Shown: positions 8,499 through 15,924, counted from the stretch's first letter. The stretch: 64,000 nucleotides of DNA from Lederbergia citri (GCF_018343625.1 NZ_JAGYPG010000001.1:726342-790341), one strand, 5' to 3'. A program made the numbers and translations. Notes: generated by a model not told the origin, from the letters alone.

Positions 8499-8708
8499 GT
8501 GGGCAAGAAAAACAAGATCCAGGAAAACGTGAATGTAGAATTGGCCGGCATGGGTCTTTATGGGACAACTTCGAATAAAAACATTGGCGGATATGAGACT
8601 TCCGGTGATATTGAAAATGCAGGAAAACTGGATAAAGGCTTTAAAAGACCGGATACAGAAGAAGTTCAGGCCTCAATAAAAGAAGACAATAGAGATCAAT
8701 CCTATTAA
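8499..8708 (+). CDS. Small hydrophilic protein of unknown function (first of three)
   Basis: 69 residues, starting at GTG 8499 with AAGGAGG 8 bases upstream; TTG at 8496 is the alternative. The protein is highly polar, has no Cys and no membrane segment, and is rich in Gly, Asn, Lys and Asp. It contains GGYETSGDIENAGKL, and the next gene has TTGDYENKTGGL, so the two share a T-S/T-GD-x-EN motif. The stop is 15 bases from the start of the next small gene, which has its own good binding site, suggesting an operon. Size and composition recall small sporulation-associated proteins, but I do not recognise the family. Confidence 0.6.
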   Translation: MGKKNKIQENVNVELAGMGLYGTTSNKNIGGYETSGDIENAGKLDKGFKRPDTEEVQASIKEDNRDQSY

Positions 8709-8723
8709 GGGAGGAAAATTTAA

Positions 8724-8876
8724 ATGGTCCAAAATGACAAAAAACAATATAGGGTGACCACCGGGGATTATGAAAATAAAACCGGCGGACTAAATTTCGG
8801 TTATGAATATTCTTCCGGAAACAGACTTAGCCAAAATAGAAACAACGAACAAAAAAAAGGGAGCAAAGCCAATTAA
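8724..8876 (+). CDS. Small hydrophilic protein of unknown function (second of three)
   Basis: 50 residues, ATG at 8724, with GGGAGGAAAA immediately upstream. The protein is polar and rich in Asn, Lys, Gly and Tyr (for example FGYEYSSGNR) with no membrane segment. It shares the T-GD-x-EN motif with the preceding product. It is probably intrinsically disordered. It lies 15 bases downstream of the first small gene and 93 bases upstream of the third. No family recognised. Confidence 0.55.
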   Translation: MVQNDKKQYRVTTGDYENKTGGLNFGYEYSSGNRLSQNRNNEQKKGSKAN

Positions 8877-8969
8877 ACAGGTTTTTTTTCCGGATCAAAA
8901 TGTCCATTCCTAAGTCAAGTTTAGATTGAAGTTTAATTTTTACCAATCCAATTAAGGCAGGTGGTAATC

Positions 8970-9110
8970 ATGACAAATAAAAATCCTATTGAGTATACAG
9001 GGAAGGTTCTAGACCAACGAAATGACCTTACTGGACCTGACGATTCAGGCAAGGCATTATATCCAAAACGGCCCAAGCATGTATCGATCCAGGAGCCTAA
9101 ACGAAAATAG
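8970..9110 (+). CDS. Small basic protein of unknown function (third of three)
   Basis: 46 residues, ATG at 8970, with AGGTGG upstream. The product is short and ends in a basic tail (KRPKHVSIQEPKRK). A C-rich and G-rich hairpin (CTGACCCCC at 9119-9127 against GGGGGCCAG at 9139-9147, one mismatch) follows the stop, but without a T run. Placement after two other tiny genes on the same strand, and a proper binding site, support it as real. No family recognised. Confidence 0.5.
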   Translation: MTNKNPIEYTGKVLDQRNDLTGPDDSGKALYPKRPKHVSIQEPKRK

Positions 9111-9198
9111 ATCAGACTCTGACCCCCCCAAGCCAAATGGGGGCCAGCTTACATAGACATAAGAACATAGCTTAGTCATTTTCATTTATTTCTTCTAG

Positions 9199-9280
9199 AA
9201 CTAAACTATCAGTTAGCTCTAAAACTTAACAAAAAAAGCTTTAATCCTTCTTCGATTAACGCACCCGTTAATTTAAGTAC
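9199..9280. repeat. Hairpin repeat family, copy B
   Basis: Left arm ACTAAACTATCAGTTAGCTC, A-rich linker, core GCTTTAATCCTTCTTCGATT followed by AACGC, right arm ACCCGTTAATTTAAGTAC. The core is identical to copy A. Confidence 0.75.
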
Positions 9281-9778
9281 AATAATTCACATAATTATCC
9301 CATTGTTATGTAAAAAGGTGTTATTTAGTAGGAGTCCCCTGATGGAATATCATTTGCCATTTACCGTTGTTTTTTTCCAATTAGAACTTCGCAAAGCATG
9401 TTTACTATCGTTGTGTCTAAACATACGTTCGAAATACAAGATGATTAATATGGAAATAAAAAAACACTACTTTAGAAGTGTCTAAACTGTCACTTGCATA
9501 TATAGCATAGGGCTAATAAACATATTGAGTGTACTCAATTTGAACAATATTAATGAAAAACTAATAATTTGTGGATTTAGGATTTATTTTGCACATATTT
9601 AGGCGATATTTTGCAAATACAACTTGATGTAGTGTCGGGAAAATTTAGAAATACAACGTCAAAGGAATTCTAATATTAAAAATCTAATTCCTCTGTATTG
9701 ATATTGAAAATTAGGCTTTTTAATTAGTCCATTATAGTCTGAGTACATTTTTTCACAAACTTAGCTTTTATTACAGGA

Positions 9779-9853
9779 ATGTTGCCCGTTAGTTCAATAA
9801 TTTCAACCAAAAGAGCGTTAATCCTTTTAGATTAACGCAACCGTTAGTTGAAA
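9779..9853. repeat. Hairpin repeat family, copy C
   Basis: This copy has a perfect core hairpin: GCGTTAATC, loop CTTTTA, GATTAACGC (9815-9838). Arms are TGCCCGTTAGTTCAATAA on the left and ACCGTTAGTTGAAA on the right, so the arms are direct repeats of CCGTTAGTT around the hairpin. Confidence 0.75.
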
Positions 9854-9861
9854 ATTCCTGA

Positions 9862-10038
9862 CTAAAAATCCCTTATAGCCTTTCCTGTACCCAAACAAGT
9901 GTTACAATCCTCGATATGAACTGATTCAAAACCTGAAGAAAAGAATCCTCTACCTGAGCAATCGGGACATATTCCCCTTTGAATTTTTTTCTCTCTTCGT
10001 TTTTCTTTTAGATTCCCAAAGAAGGTTAAAGGAACCAT
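9862..10038 (-). CDS. Small zinc-knuckle protein with DnaJ-type CxxCxGxG motifs
   Basis: 58 residues. The ATG at 10038 has GGAGGGG 7 bases upstream, so the start is well supported. A basic N-terminal third is followed by two DnaJ-type knuckles, CPDCSGRG (residues 24-31) and CNTCLGTG (residues 45-52), which together supply four Cys for one zinc. Small Bacillus proteins with this double motif exist (YuiA is one I recall) and their role is unknown. It lies between repeat copies C and D, with no neighbours in operon. It is too short for many gene callers. Confidence 0.75.
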   Translation of the reverse strand: MVPLTFFGNLKEKRREKKIQRGICPDCSGRGFFSSGFESVHIEDCNTCLGTGKAIRDF

Positions 10039-10104
10039 ATGAGTACCCCTCCAAACTTTACCCTTAGTATCAACTAGTTACATTTTTTAATACTATGGAA
10101 GCTA

Positions 10105-10182
10105 ATTTAACTAAGCTGCCTGTTAGTTCAACAAAAATAAGCGATAATCCTTCTTCGACTATCGTAGCAGTTAGTTTAAGTA
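10105..10182. repeat. Hairpin repeat family, copy D
   Basis: Left arm TTTAACTAAGCTGCCTGTTA, core GCGATAATCCTTCTTCGACT followed by ATCGT, right arm GCAGTTAGTTTAAGTA. The stem sequence is GCGATA/TATCGT here, against GCGTTAATC/GATTAACGC in copy C, so stem pairing is preserved while bases change. Confidence 0.75.
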
Positions 10183-10358
10183 GAACCTTCAGAATTTCTT
10201 TAAACATAATCCAATCTATTAAATACCTTTTTTCTGAACCAGAAGCAATATAAAAAGACGCCTCTTATTAAAGAAAAGCGCCATATTGCGGAAAATTGAA
10301 AAATGCGAAAGAGCTCAAAAATGGCTCTACAGTTATTTTAGTTGAAGAGTATTTGTGT

Positions 10359-10891
10359 TCATTTTTTTACTATATAATGTAATTCAACGAATTGATTAAA
10401 AGTTCTAGTTCCTTTTAGAGAAAAATCTAGCTGATAATCACCTACTTTAAATAAAGGAATTCCCTCTCCGATGATAGTTGGTGCAATTGTCAATATCAGT
10501 TCATCGACTAATTTTTCTTTTAAAAACGTATGTAGTAAGTCTCCGCCACCAACTATCCATATATTTTTCCTTCTTCTTTTTTCAAGTTATGAGTAAAGTT
10601 AACAATGTCTTCATTTACAAATTTAACATCGTTCGTATTGTCTAATGGTGACCTAGAAAAAACGTAACAATTTTTATTTTGATATGGGAATTGACCTTTT
10701 TCGTATTTCATAATCCAATCATATGTTCTTTTACCAATTAAGATTGTGTCTATTGTTTTAAAGAATTCCGAATAGCCATTATCCCCTTCACCCTCAACTT
10801 TAAATAACCAATCTAAAGAGTCTTCTTTTGTTGCGATATATCCATCCAAGCTTTGAGCAATAAACAACACTATCTTCCGTTGGTTCTTCAT
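10359..10891 (-). pseudogene. Dihydrofolate-reductase-family (RibD C-terminal) gene, frameshifted
   Basis: The gene starts at ATG 10891 (AGGAGG 7-8 bases upstream) with MKNQRKIVLFIAQSLDGYIA, the usual start of YyaP/YwjB-like reductases, and reads correctly to about 10560. There the frame runs into TAG (product ends EEGKIYG). In the next frame the family sequence continues: IWIVGGGDLLHTFL, LVDELILTIAPTIIGEGIPLF and on to TGA at 10361-10359. One missing A in the run read as TTTTT at 10562-10566 on the plus strand would restore a protein of about 177 residues, the usual family length. It is either a fresh pseudogene or a base-call error. Members bind NADPH; substrate unknown. Confidence 0.85.
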
Positions 10892-11076
10892 AATACGCCT
10901 CCTATTTAGACTCTCTATAAGAATTTGCGTTCCCTGATATTTTAACACGGACACTACTTTTATTAACTATCCAACTAGTTAATTAAATAACTTAGTGATT
11001 CTACCTTCTTTTTAACCTTTCCTGCGCTTTGCTCCATTAAATGGACCGACTGTTGAAATACACGTTAAACCTCTCT

Positions 11077-11160
11077 TGAACTAAACTGCCACGTTAGTAC
11101 AATAACTTCAACAAAAATAAGCGATAATCCTTCTTGGACTATCGTACCCTTTAGTTTAAC
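11077..11160. repeat. Hairpin repeat family, copy E
   Basis: Left arm TTGAACTAAACTGCCACGTT, then AATAACTTCAACAAAAATAA, core GCGATAATCCTTCTTGGACT plus ATCGT, right arm CCCTTTAGTTTAAC. It is closest to copy D. Confidence 0.75.
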
Positions 11161-11328
11161 AAGCATTTATATCAAATCATGGTATTTATAAATAAAAAGC
11201 CTCTCAAATTGCTCTGAAGGGCTTTATAGGAGAAATATACGTAGTAGAAATAAAAAAAGCAAGGCATAATATATCCCTGCTTTCAGTATTGACAACAAAT
11301 TTATGAATCAGTCAGTTTAATAGTTATC

Positions 11329-11523
11329 TTAGGCGATTATTTCAAACCAAGCCTCGAAATTAGGACTACCTAAAGTACACGCGAAACTACCATTTACAAT
11401 TACTCCTTCTTTTTCTGAAGCATTGAAAAGTTCGCCTTTTTTAACGTTATATCCATTCGTTCTAAAATCTTCTTTCGCTCTTACAATTATTAATTCGTCA
11501 TCAGGTATAAATATATTAAACAT
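11329..11523 (-). CDS. Small protein of unknown function
   Basis: 64 residues. The ATG at 11523 is preferred because GAGAGGAAA lies upstream; the frame extends to 11538. The product is acidic, beta-rich in feel (DDELIIVRAKEDF, VKKGELFNASEKEG) and has no signal peptide or membrane segment, so it is probably a small cytoplasmic beta-barrel or SH3-like protein. I do not recognise the family. It stands alone between hairpin repeat copy E and the second repeat family. Confidence 0.5.
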   Translation of the reverse strand: MFNIFIPDDELIIVRAKEDFRTNGYNVKKGELFNASEKEGVIVNGSFACTLGSPNFEAWFEIIA

Positions 11524-11728
11524 ACTATTTCCTCTCAATCACCGTTATTGACGATATAATATCTCTTGTCTCGTTTATTTTATAACAATTCTAGTGTTCG
11601 GTGTATTTAATGTTTCTAAAAGATTAATCAGTTTTACTTAAATTTCTCTAATAATTACCATCTATATTTAATTAACCTGCACCGTTAGTGACATAAGGAT
11701 TTTTAAACAACATTATTTTTTTTAATGC

Positions 11729-11770
11729 CTTTATTGTAAATTAAACAACAACTTTATTATCTCTGTACAG
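11729..11770. repeat. Second dispersed repeat, copy 2
   Basis: TTTATTGTAAATTAAACAAC followed by AACTTTATTATCTCTGTACA. It has a 3-base insertion (an extra AAC) relative to copy 1 at 8069. The bases that follow (AGTAGCGTCTGGAAAATGC) resemble 9635 onward. Confidence 0.65.
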
Positions 11771-11826
11771 TAGCGTCTGGAAAATGCGGTTTTACAACGT
11801 TAAGGAAGTTTAATATTAAAAAAGAC

Positions 11827-12336
11827 TTATAAGTATTTATCACTAATCACTTTCAAATGGTGTAACTCATGCCCGACAATTCCATATGCAATGGTACCTA
11901 TCGAAACTGGGCTGTTCATTACAGTTCCATTACGATCCCATGCTGCATCATCAATGGTTGAAATAAGACTTAACGTGTTGGAGCGTACCGTGTCTAAACC
12001 AGCTATTAGCTGCTCCCAAGATAATTTGTTGAAGTTTGCCGCAGAAACGTATTGATCCTGATCCATTGCTGGGAGTGGCGCACTTTCATTTCGTGCAATG
12101 GCAAGCATTCGATACGACATCACACGTTCCGAGTCGGTCATATGCCCAATCACTTCTTTTAAAGTCCATTTCCCTGGTGCGTACGCCTTCCTTGCTGACT
12201 CCTCTGATATGCTGCTCAAGAGGGTAATGGTCTTAGTTCGTTGCTTACTAAGTATTTCTTCAATATCTCCATCTGGCACAAGACTAACATACCTAGCATG
12301 CTCTGGATTTTCAATAGATAATGGTCGTGAACGCAC
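11827..12336 (-). CDS. DinB-family (DfsB-like) putative metal-dependent protein
   Basis: 169 residues, starting at GTG 12336, with AGGAGG 6 bases upstream; the ATG at 12351 would overlap that site. The DinB four-helix bundle is recognisable from the three His metal ligands: His in VIGHMTDSERVMSYR and the pair in IVGHELHHLKV near the C-terminus, plus WTLKEV before the first. Family members bind divalent metal and act as thiol transferases (bacillithiol or mycothiol) or hydrolases; the specific role is not known. The N-terminal 25 residues are proline-containing and unusual for the family but common in Bacillus homologues. No operon partner. Confidence 0.85.
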   Translation of the reverse strand: MRSRPLSIENPEHARYVSLVPDGDIEEILSKQRTKTITLLSSISEESARKAYAPGKWTLKEVIGHMTDSERVMSYRMLAIARNESAPLPAMDQDQYVSAANFNKLSWEQLIAGLDTVRSNTLSLISTIDDAAWDRNGTVMNSPVSIGTIAYGIVGHELHHLKVISDKYL

Positions 12337-12437
12337 AAGAATCCTCCTCATCGGAATAGTTAATTATGGTTCTAGAATATTATTCGACAGTCAAGAAGAT
12401 ATTTCCTTTATTTGATATTTAATTTCATTACCGCAAA

Positions 12438-12479
12438 ATAATTGCAAATTAAATAACTTTATAACCTCTGTACAACTGA
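12438..12479. repeat. Second dispersed repeat, copy 3
   Basis: ATAATTGCAAATTAAATAAC followed by TTTATAACCTCTGTACAACT. It is the most diverged of the three copies and stands just upstream of the DinB gene at 11827-12336. Confidence 0.55.
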
Positions 12480-12530
12480 TTTATGCAGTTAACATAATAC
12501 ACATAATAATGGATTAATTCACTTTTTATT

Positions 12531-12670
12531 CCACTAATCTGCTCAGTTAGCTCAATAACTTCAACAAAAAAAGCTTTAATCATTCTTGTACTGCACCCCA
12601 AATGTTAGATTCGTGTCTAACATTTGGGGTGCAGTACCTCTCTGATTAACGCCCTCTTTAGTTGAATAAC
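12531..12670. repeat. Hairpin repeat family, copy F, interrupted
   Basis: The left part (ACTAATCTGCTCAGTTAGCT, AATAACTTCAAC, GCTTTAATCATTCTT) and the right part (CTGATTAACGCCCTCTTTAG) match copies A and B, but the hairpin loop is split by a 50-bp perfect palindrome at 12588-12637. Confidence 0.8.
12588..12637. mobile_element. 50-bp palindromic insertion (paired IS-end-like inverted repeats)
   Basis: Two 22-bp perfect inverted repeats, 12588-12609 and 12616-12637, surround a 6-base loop (TTCGTG). Each arm begins at its outer tip with GTACTGCACCCCAAATGTTA. The tip pattern TACTG(C)ACCCCAAA resembles the ends of IS3/IS150-group elements, placed tip-outward as in an intact element whose whole interior has been lost. 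It sits inside a hairpin repeat copy whose uninterrupted relatives are nearby, which fixes the insertion point. No clear target duplication is visible. It could act as a strong hairpin in RNA. Confidence 0.65.
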
Positions 12671-12677
12671 AACTGTC

Positions 12678-13133
12678 TTAGTTTTTACTGATCCCAAGCA
12701 AGTCATTATCCGTTAATTTTGTTGTTATATTATCTAATTCCTCCGACGGAAACCAATCAATTCCATGATTCCCACCACCATATTTGATAGTATGCATTAT
12801 TGAATTAGAAGACAGGTAAATATTGTGATGTACAAATGGGTTTACTCTTACATTTTCCCCTTCCCGTAGAAAACGCAAATCAACTTCTCCGTTCAAACCA
12901 ATTTCTGCATAAACAATCTAACCTGATTGAACAACATAAAATTCAGAAACAGATTTGTGATAATGGCTATTTTGCCAAGCACCAATTCTTGAGCCAACAG
13001 TACGACAATAAGAACTGCCATCGGAACTAACTAGCCTATATCGCTCTTCCCCATTATTCATAATTTCAAAGTTAAGATCTATACCAGATAAACGCGCTTC
13101 TTCCAAACTGATCTTTTTTGGATTATATGACAT
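12678..13133 (-). pseudogene. Cupin-domain protein gene with an in-frame stop
   Basis: A single frame runs from ATG 13133 to the stop at 12680-12678 but is cut by TAG at 12920-12918, between the first half (ending SEFYVVQSG) and the second (starting IVYAEIGLNGEVD). Both halves are needed for a cupin: GAWQNSHYHKSVSEFYVV has the first-motif His pair and Glu, and VNPFVHHNIYLS the second-motif His. A TGG-to-TAG change would explain it. The intact product would be about 151 residues. Function unknown; cupins of this type bind a metal and often handle sugars or small acids. Confidence 0.8.
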
Positions 13134-13343
13134 ATCTTCGCTCCTAGTTTTTCATTACATTAGTAACTTTCGACTCTATGAATATTTATTCCTGTTTGTT
13201 CAACAAACTGCCAGTTAGTTTACTAAAAGTTTTAAGCAACTATATTGTCACTTAACATTTTTCCAAGTAAGTAGGTCCTTTTATGTTAAAAACAGACACA
13301 AAAGCCCTATCCCTCTTCTATTCAATATCTTCTCAAAATAAAT

Positions 13344-13379
13344 GACACAAAAACCCTGCAATTTAAGGACTTTTGTGTC
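13344..13379. terminator. Hairpin, possible terminator
   Basis: GACACAAAA (13344-13352) pairs with TTTTGTGTC (13371-13379). It lies in the 330-bp gap between the cupin pseudogene and the methyltransferase on the minus strand, where it could end the methyltransferase message; the T run is weak in either direction. The same GACACAAAA also occurs near 13295. Nothing else was found in this gap. Confidence 0.4.
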
Positions 13380-13464
13380 ACTCGTCAGAAGTGTCTAAAA
13401 TACAAAGAATGGCAGATTTAGAGTATCAACTTCAGTTATTCTAAGAAAATATTAGAAATTAAAA

Positions 13465-14226
13465 TTAAATATTATTTACAAATCCAAATCGACACTTTGT
13501 TACGTTAGGCAATATGATAGTCCCATTCTTCTGGTACTTTTCAAATGTGTTGGTTAATGCTTCTACAAGCATTGGATAGTATTCGTGATCTTCATTTAGA
13601 GAGAAAGATGAGGATAGATGCCGGCCAATAAAGCTTTTTTTATTATACATTAGTGGGTTATCGTACATTTTCAATGAATAATCATCTTTAAAGAATCTAT
13701 CGAAAATATCTTTCGAGTCAACTAATCCATTAGAAAATCCTTTGAATTCAGGACAGAATCGTTTAAAAATAGATTCTATTTCTTGATTGATCGCTGTTTC
13801 TCTAATTCGTTCATTTGAAATGATTGCAACTTTACCATGCGGCTTTAAAATTCTGTGACATTCTCTTTGGAAATTTCTCAAATCGAACCAGTGAAATGCT
13901 TGAGCAACGGTAATAAAATCTACACTACTCGGACTTAATGATGTATTTTCTGCAGAACCATCAACTGAAAAATAGAATTTATAACTTTTTAGTTTTTCTT
14001 CAGCGACTGTACGCATTTCCATATTTGGCTCAACTGCAAATACTTTTAAGCCAAAATTTAGTAATTTCCTTGTCATAATTCCAGTCCCTGATCCAATATC
14101 TGCGACAACTGATTTATCATTTAAATTATTTTCATCGATCAAATCGATTACTAATTGATCCGGATAATCTGGACGGAATTTAGAATAAACTATAGATTTC
14201 CCATTAAATTTGTTTATATTTGTCAA
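13465..14226 (-). CDS. Class I SAM-dependent methyltransferase
   Basis: 253 residues, starting at TTG 14226 after GGTGATG. The Rossmann-like methyltransferase fold is shown by motif I VADIGSGTG (about residues 41-49), an acidic residue at the end of strand 2 (VFAVEPNMEM), and the post-motif HWFDLRNFQRECHRILKPHGKVA-type region where the AQAFHWFD signature is typical of UbiE/ubiquinone-like and Trm-like small-molecule methyltransferases (Methyltransf_11 group). The substrate is unknown. It stands alone in the accessory zone. Confidence 0.85.
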   Translation of the reverse strand: MTNINKFNGKSIVYSKFRPDYPDQLVIDLIDENNLNDKSVVADIGSGTGIMTRKLLNFGLKVFAVEPNMEMRTVAEEKLKSYKFYFSVDGSAENTSLSPSSVDFITVAQAFHWFDLRNFQRECHRILKPHGKVAIISNERIRETAINQEIESIFKRFCPEFKGFSNGLVDSKDIFDRFFKDDYSLKMYDNPLMYNKKSFIGRHLSSSFSLNEDHEYYPMLVEALTNTFEKYQKNGTIILPNVTKCRFGFVNNI

Positions 14227-14395
14227 ATCACATCACCGTTTAACTTTTTAGTAAAAATATATTCATGAAAAATTTGAGTATTATTTAGAGTTACAATCAT
14301 TATTTGACTGAAAGTGAAAAGCTAGGACTTCTAAAGCTTAACTATTTTCTCTACCTTGATTGCTCCACAATCGCGCCCTATACCGGAATATACAA

Positions 14396-14932
14396 CTATT
14401 CTCGCTCCTTTGGCCAAGAGCCTTGTTGTTTTCGTATTAATACAATTTGCCCTATATGGTATACGTTGTGCAAAATTTGACGAGCCAGACCCCCAACAAG
14501 TTCCTCATCCAACTTACTGTCATTGACTTGTGCTAGTGATTTACGCAAATTTTCACAAATGATGCGTGTTTCTGCCAAGACTTCCTTCCATTTCTCAGAA
14601 TCTGCTGATTCCCCGATATCGCCAAATGTATTCACTGCCAAGACTGCCTTCCATTTTTCAGAAACAGGTTCCCCGATATCTCCAAATGTAGCTTTGTTAT
14701 TAGATGCCTTTTTTCTAAGCTGTGTGTCATTGAGTTGTCTAACAAGTAGGGCGTTGTAATAATTTAGATGGTTTACAATTTGCCAAATTGTATTCCCTCC
14801 TCCAGGGGGTTGCCAGCTTGCATCAGTGGAATTTACACCCTCAAGAGCAGATTCTAAGGGTAAAAACCAGGTCTGAGTGTCCCAACTAAAGTCATATTCC
14901 ATGCGAAAAATATCCATCAATTCTAGATTCAT
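14396..14932 (-). CDS. DinB-family protein with an internal tandem duplication
   Basis: 178 residues, ATG at 14932 after GAGGGGAG. The helix bundle is recognisable by IWQIVNHLNYYNALLVRQL (first metal His) and the C-terminal LHNVYHIGQIVLIRK (His pair), the usual layout of DinB/DfsB putative metal-dependent thiol transferases. Between them a 21-residue stretch is present twice in tandem: TFGDIGEPVSEKWKAVLA and TFGDIGESADSEKWKEVLA. At DNA level the units are 14637-14690 and 14574-14630, 63 bp apart in phase, so the reading frame is kept. The duplication lengthens the loop before helix 3 and may or may not be tolerated. It is unrelated in neighbours. Confidence 0.85.
   Translation of the reverse strand: MNLELMDIFRMEYDFSWDTQTWFLPLESALEGVNSTDASWQPPGGGNTIWQIVNHLNYYNALLVRQLNDTQLRKKASNNKATFGDIGEPVSEKWKAVLAVNTFGDIGESADSEKWKEVLAETRIICENLRKSLAQVNDSKLDEELVGGLARQILHNVYHIGQIVLIRKQQGSWPKERE
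14574..14690. repeat. 63-bp in-frame tandem duplication inside a DinB gene
   Basis: Copy 1 (14574-14630) and copy 2 (14637-14690) begin GCCAAGACT and end CCAAATGTA, with a 3-base length difference and a handful of substitutions, so the event is not brand new. Confidence 0.85.
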
Positions 14933-15249
14933 TTGCTTTCTCCCCTCACCTCAAGAAAATAATATTCAGATATTGGGCATAGTTAAAACATTATCATAGG
15001 TAATGGTCGGTTTCTCAATGGATAGTTCAAAAACTAACAGAAGTACTCGAAAATATTAATAGAAATAAAATCGAATTATAGTTAGTAATAATTATACGAT
15101 TTAAAGAGAATCTTCCTCCATTGTTTTTAAAATCCACGTTATATAAGCTTTAATTGTTATTAATTATGTAGTATGTATTCTTCAACGAAAATTTCTCTTG
15201 TATAGGAACAAAAAATTATGAAAAAAAGTTCTAAAAACTAATCAATTAT
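14933..15249. other. AT-rich intergenic stretch, nothing recognised
   Basis: I see no coding frame with a binding site, no repeat copy and no convincing terminator here. It should contain the promoter of the DinB gene at 14396-14932. Confidence 0.4.
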
Positions 15250-15924
15250 TTATTTCTTAAAAGCCTTCCAAATAAATCGTTTTTCTGGAACCATTAGTCC
15301 TTTATTAGTTTGATAAGCTTCTACTAGATTTTTTAACTGTGGTTGGTTTTTAGAATCTAAGTAATCAATGTTTCCAGGTATTCTTGTGAAAAATCTAGCA
15401 AGATCCTCTTCAGTGGAAAAATATTCATTCACATTATATTCATTTATTTCGATTGAATGAAAACCGTTAGTTTTTAGTTCATTTTTAATTTCATCTAACG
15501 CTCCAATATGAATTCCAAAAATAATGCCACCATTTTTAAGGACCCTTATCTCTCTAAAAATACTTAATGGTCCTCGACGATTATAAATGATGTCAAAATG
15601 TTCGTCTTGGAATGGCAAGTTTTTAGCATGCAAATGGTAAAATTGCACATTTGTAATTTGACTTTCTTCAAGAAGTTGATTAGCCTTTTTAATCATTTCT
15701 ATGGAAAAATCAAATCCAATAATATTTTCTGCAAAATGAGCCATTTTTAATGTGAAATTACCATGACCGCAACCTGTATCTAAAGCTATCGGATATTTTT
15801 TAAGGAGTTCTTTTAGTTGTTCTTCAAAAATATCTTCACCTGAAATACCTTCCTTTACTGATTCCCAATTTTTAGAGTATCCGCCAAGTTTCATTGCTAT
15901 CATGTTATACCAGTCCATACCCAT
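15250..15924 (-). CDS. Class I SAM-dependent methyltransferase
   Basis: 224 residues. The ATG at 15924 has AAAGGGG 8 bases upstream; the frame extends to 15948 and a further ATG lies at 15918. Motif I is LDTGCGHGNFTLKMA, followed by NIIGFDFSIEMIKKA with the acidic residue that binds the SAM ribose, then LPFQDEHFDIIYNRRGP, which fits Methyltransf_11/25. The region after motif IV (NRRGPLSIFREI) is like methyltransferases annotated as rRNA or small-molecule enzymes in Bacillus. The substrate is unknown. Not obviously in operon with the tiny gene upstream at 16018-16152. Confidence 0.85.
   Translation of the reverse strand: MGMDWYNMIAMKLGGYSKNWESVKEGISGEDIFEEQLKELLKKYPIALDTGCGHGNFTLKMAHFAENIIGFDFSIEMIKKANQLLEESQITNVQFYHLHAKNLPFQDEHFDIIYNRRGPLSIFREIRVLKNGGIIFGIHIGALDEIKNELKTNGFHSIEINEYNVNEYFSTEEDLARFFTRIPGNIDYLDSKNQPQLKNLVEAYQTNKGLMVPEKRFIWKAFKK

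Larger units (their letters stand above)
9111..9861. other. Repeat-bearing gene-free stretch
   Basis: It holds hairpin repeat copies at 9199-9280 and 9779-9853 and a segment at about 9635-9682 that resembles 11770-11822 (GTAGTGTCGGGAAAAT against GTAGCGTCTGGAAAAT). The 60-codon plus-strand frame at 9303-9485 has no binding site. A short minus-strand protein-like trace ending in TAA near 9347 may be another gene remnant. Confidence 0.4.

Noticed and set aside
9303..9485. 60-codon plus-strand frame
   Set aside because: No binding site at the ATG, Cys/Leu-rich random-like composition, and located between repeats.
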